The notes under the pieces were generated by a model. It saw only the letters and a list, made by a program, of their open reading frames with translations, was not told the DNA's origin and searched no databases. A stretch of 64,000 bases of DNA from Panulirus ornatus (taxonomy: Eukaryota; Arthropoda; Malacostraca; Decapoda; Palinuridae): positions 30,188,199-30,252,198 of the forward strand of contig NC_092231.1 of assembly GCF_036320965.1 (NCBI RefSeq). The letters are read 5' to 3'. The position numbers and the translations under genes are program-made. Shown one piece after another: positions 61,443 through 64,000 of the stretch (positions within the stretch are counted from its first letter, which is position 1; each line of letters begins with the position of its first letter).

Positions 61443-62440
61443 CAGGTGCACCATGGATTTTCTGGCACTCTTGGTTCCAAAGCCTTGCTGGATTAACCAT
61501 TTTGCCAGACCAACCGTGGTCACGTAATAATAATTCATCAACACACCTCTAACCCACTAATTATACATCTCCGATGTGCATCGCCAGAACAATTCAGTTT
61601 TGTCTGCATTATACACCTGCTCAGAACTGAGGTGCATCACCAGAATAATGCAGTTTCTTCTGCATTATACCCCTGCTCAGGACTGAGGTGCTTGTCAGCT
61701 ACGAGTTTCGCAAATTCGTCCACATACTCAGCAGCTCCTTTGTGGTTTGCAGACTGCTTTTCTCTACACACTTTATTCATGGAAATTCCTTGATGCTTCT
61801 TGAATCTTTGAAGCCATTCTTCACTCTAGTCACGCTCATGTTGTAATTTAAGTTCTTTATGGAGCAACTTAGCCTGGTCCATTATCATGCTACCTGACAC
61901 GTCCACTCCATCACTTTGACGCTGTCGAAATCATTCCATCATCACTCGATCATGCTCAGTACTCTTACCATCTTTCATAGCTTTTCTAATCGTCACTTGC
62001 TTCTTGGAATCGCTGTCTGCATAGAATTTCAATATTTTCTCCCATTATATCATAAACAGTTGATGAACCAGTACTGTAGATGTCACACAGCTTATGCACC
62101 GAAACACCATGGTTCATTTTTTTCAACAGTTCTACTTTATCTTGGATTGATATGGACTGGTGTTTATGTTTGACACCACAACTGACAATCTCATATGTCT
62201 TAGAAGCCATAGCTGGGGTTAAATTTAAGCAAAATAAGCTAAGAATCTCACAAAGTTGCAGTATCACCACCAACAGGTGCAGTGTAAAGAATGTAAATAA
62301 GTGCGCCCTACACACAACGCCATCTGTGGCTGCTCAGTAAACTCGTCTGGTGGCTGCAGTAATTTCAAATTCCCTCACATAATTTTTCCCGGACTGAAGG
62401 TGCTGAACCATCAGTTGCTGGAAATTTGGTGGTGTACCTG
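61443..62440 (-). mobile_element. Tigger/pogo-like DNA transposon, truncated, TIRs and TA duplication
   Basis: Imperfect terminal inverted repeats: CAGGTGCACCATGGATTTTC at 61443 and, read from the minus strand at 62440, CAGGTACACCACCAAATTTC, both beginning CAGG as in Tigger elements. TA lies outside each end (61441-61442 and 62441-62442). The 998-bp interior encodes part of a transposase on the minus strand. Its size is well below a complete element (about 2.5 kb), so most of the catalytic domain has been lost. Confidence 0.8.
61575..62210 (-). pseudogene. Tigger/Jerky-like transposase, N-terminal remnant
   Basis: The start ATG at 62210 is followed by a Psq/CENP-B-type helix-turn-helix (SIQDKVELLKKMNHGVSVHKLC, then GSSTVYDI), then after a frameshift near 61985 a CENP-B-type second domain (EEWLQRFKKHQGISMNKVC) and the start of the DDE domain (KHLSPEQGYNAEETALFW). 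The family pattern is YNADETALFW; the catalytic Asp position reads Glu in the first copy and Asp in a second, tandemly repeated copy of this segment (about 61577-61692). In-frame stops and frameshifts make it non-functional. Confidence 0.75.
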
Positions 62441-62442
62441 TA

Positions 62443-63488
62443 TCAGCAAAGGAAGTAGGCAGGTCTTTCAGAACCATGTGTATGGTATATGTTTTGTCTC
62501 AGTGAGCTACATTTAATGAAGTACAAAATTGGTATAGGAATTTATTTTACAAACTGCAACTTTATGATTCATTGATATTAAGATGTTAAAGGTCAGGATA
62601 ATGAAGGTAAGGAAGTGGATGGCATGTCTGCCAGCAGTATGGCATCATCATTATGTGGTAATAGATTTCAGGTTGCAATTGGAGACAGGGAATGAGTCAG
62701 ATACATAATCTTTATTATGCCAGAGTCCCTTTATCAGATAGGTAGGAGTGGACACAATTACTGATCTTGTGATATTCTATTCTCACATGGCACTGGCAAT
62801 GCCACTCTACCATACTGCCAGCCCTGTGAGGATCGTGCTAATCCAGGCATAAACCCACAAATTAAAAGAAGAGGGAGAAGTGGACTGTGTGCATTATTCT
62901 AAAAATGGTGTAAATCAGGTGCACTTAAATCATGAGGTCCCTATATCACTATACCTTACAGATTTTCTCTCATAAGTAAAGGGCAATTTCACAATCAGTG
63001 TATGGAAACTACTGCTGCATAAATCATGAGGTCCCTGTACCTTACATATTTTCTCTCATAAATGAATGTACTGTACAGATTTTCTCTCATAAATATAGGA
63101 CAATTTCACAATCAATCTATAGAACCTACTTCTGCATAAGGAAAAGACAATCTCGCAATCAGTCTTTAGAACCTGCCCCTGTTGCAGTACTTTTAGTTTC
63201 ATGAGAATCTGTATAAACTTAAGTTGTGTTTTCTGTTTTTTCTTAGATACACTTAATGATGAAATGATATCGTCATTATAGAGGTATTTCATCATTAATG
63301 AAGGCATTTCTTCATTGATAAAGGCACTTCATCAATATAAAGGAATTTCATCAGCAAGATAATATGTGGACAATATTTGATCTTAAATTACAAAGCTTTA
63401 GTCAGATGATAATGATGTTTCATATTAATTCTGTTTGTGAACTACCATACAGTGAGCTACACTAATTAACAAGCTGTAAATGCTGTAG
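62443..63488 (+). other. Collagen intron with diverged local repeats
   Basis: AT-rich intron right of the transposon. A diverged repeat with CAGATTTTCTCTCATAA recurs at about 62960, 63045 and 63076, and AATTTCACAATCA recurs at about 62985 and 63105. A 20-odd bp motif around TTTCATCA repeats at about 63285-63350. No coding sequence is recognised. Confidence 0.5.
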
Positions 63489-63678
63489 GGTCCACCAGGT
63501 CCTCTTGGTCCAACTGGACCAGCTGGTCTTCCTGGATTTGTGGGAAAACCTGGTCCACCTGGCCCCCCAGGGCCTGCCTGGTCCACCTGGTGAATCTGCT
63601 GCTCAGGCAATACAGGTGGCCGGTGAGCGGGTGTATGGCTTGCCAGGCAGCATGGGTCCCATGGGCTCCCCAGGTCTT
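63489..63678 (+). CDS. Collagen helix exon with a one-base frameshift
   Basis: The acceptor GTAG ends at 63488 and donor GTGAGT starts at 63679. The exon is 190 bp; all its neighbours are in phase 0, which requires a multiple of three, so one base is extra. The first frame reads regular triplets to GPP at about 63569 and then meets a stop; the next frame carries GLP GPP and so on to GSP GL, which joins the next exon perfectly. The extra base lies in the C6/G3 tract 63563-63572. Downstream there is a long interruption beginning GESAAQAIQVA and a GERVY break before regular triplets resume. A sequencing error is the simplest explanation. Confidence 0.82.
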
Positions 63679-63819
63679 GTGAGTAATTTTTGTTTCTTTT
63701 CTTACTTGTTTTATTTTCTTAAATTTAGAATTGATAATAGCATATATACTAGATGCTGTATTAGAAATTTTTTATACTGACCGTGGAAGAGTACATATCA
63801 TTAGATTTGGTTATGACAG

Positions 63820-63966
63820 CCTGGTGAGCGTGGTGCTGATGGTACCCGAGGACCTGAAGGAAAGAGAGGTCCCCACGGTTTACCTGGACCTGCTGGACCA
63901 TCTGGCCTACCTGGACCACCTGGGCAACGTGGATCACCTGGCAATGATGGGGCACCCGGAAGACCT
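63820..63966 (+). CDS. Collagen helix exon at right edge of the window
   Basis: The acceptor GACAG ends at 63819 and donor GTAAGT follows 63966. It begins with CCT (Pro), the third residue of a triplet whose Gly-Leu lies at the end of the previous exon, then 16 regular Gly-X-Y triplets (GER GAD GTR and so on to GAP GRP). It is 147 bp, phase 0. The gene continues past the window. Confidence 0.86.
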
Positions 63967-64000
63967 GTAAGTTGTTGACAGCACCTGCTAACTTGTACCT

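Noticed and set aside
61257..61544. Minus ORF MLMNYYYV... as a separate protein
   Set aside because: It spans the end of the Tigger-like element and flanking intron; no domain is recognised and no family can be supported.

Overview
The window looks like one stretch of an animal genome, most likely a decapod crustacean. The basis is a spliced collagen gene with GT/AG introns, very long introns packed with non-LTR retrotransposons, and dense (TA)n microsatellites. The decapod call rests on my recognition of this LINE and SINE type from shrimp, lobster and crab sequence; I could not search for it. Nothing looks prokaryotic or viral, and I saw no tRNA, rRNA or CRISPR array.

The host gene is a single partial collagen alpha-chain gene on the + strand. 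Twelve exons are visible: 1409-1483, 1785-1892, 2293-2400, 2635-2742, 17594-17813, 17938-18044, 18517-18691, 56492-56643, 59664-59924, 60019-60189, 63489-63678 and 63820-63966. All eleven junctions agree in phase, and the exons would encode about 607 residues (short Cys-containing leader, then Gly-X-Y with several interruptions). Both gene ends lie outside the window. Exon 63489-63678 carries one extra base that breaks the frame.

Two introns of about 14.9 kb (2743-17593) and 37.8 kb (18692-56491) hold nearly everything else. The main occupant is one RTE-like LINE family: AP endonuclease plus reverse transcriptase, about 3.3-3.7 kb when complete. It is present as about 30 fragments in both orientations. 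The best copy is 39921-43241, close to full length with a few lesions. A partner element, here called SINE-A (about 240 bp, 14 copies), shares its 5' head with the LINE 5' UTR and its 3' stem-loop with the LINE tail. Both kinds sit again and again inside (TA)n tracts. Other mobile DNA: CR1-like fragments (3262-3741, 16255-17410, 51696-52530, 53066-53260, 54600-56110), jockey-type fragments (47996-48298, 49497-51695, 52531-53065, 53490-54400) and a TIR-bounded Tigger/pogo-like DNA transposon (61443-62440).

On a larger scale, 22561-30060 and 30061 to about 37275 are a near-identical direct tandem duplication. Its junction is a chimeric LINE, and one copy carries a SINE that the other lacks. A smaller, older tandem duplication lies at 47717-49798. 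Several LINE insertions show 5' inversions with nearly contiguous breakpoints, as expected from twin priming. Copy 1 of the large duplication has clusters of 1-base indels, so its assembly should be treated with care.
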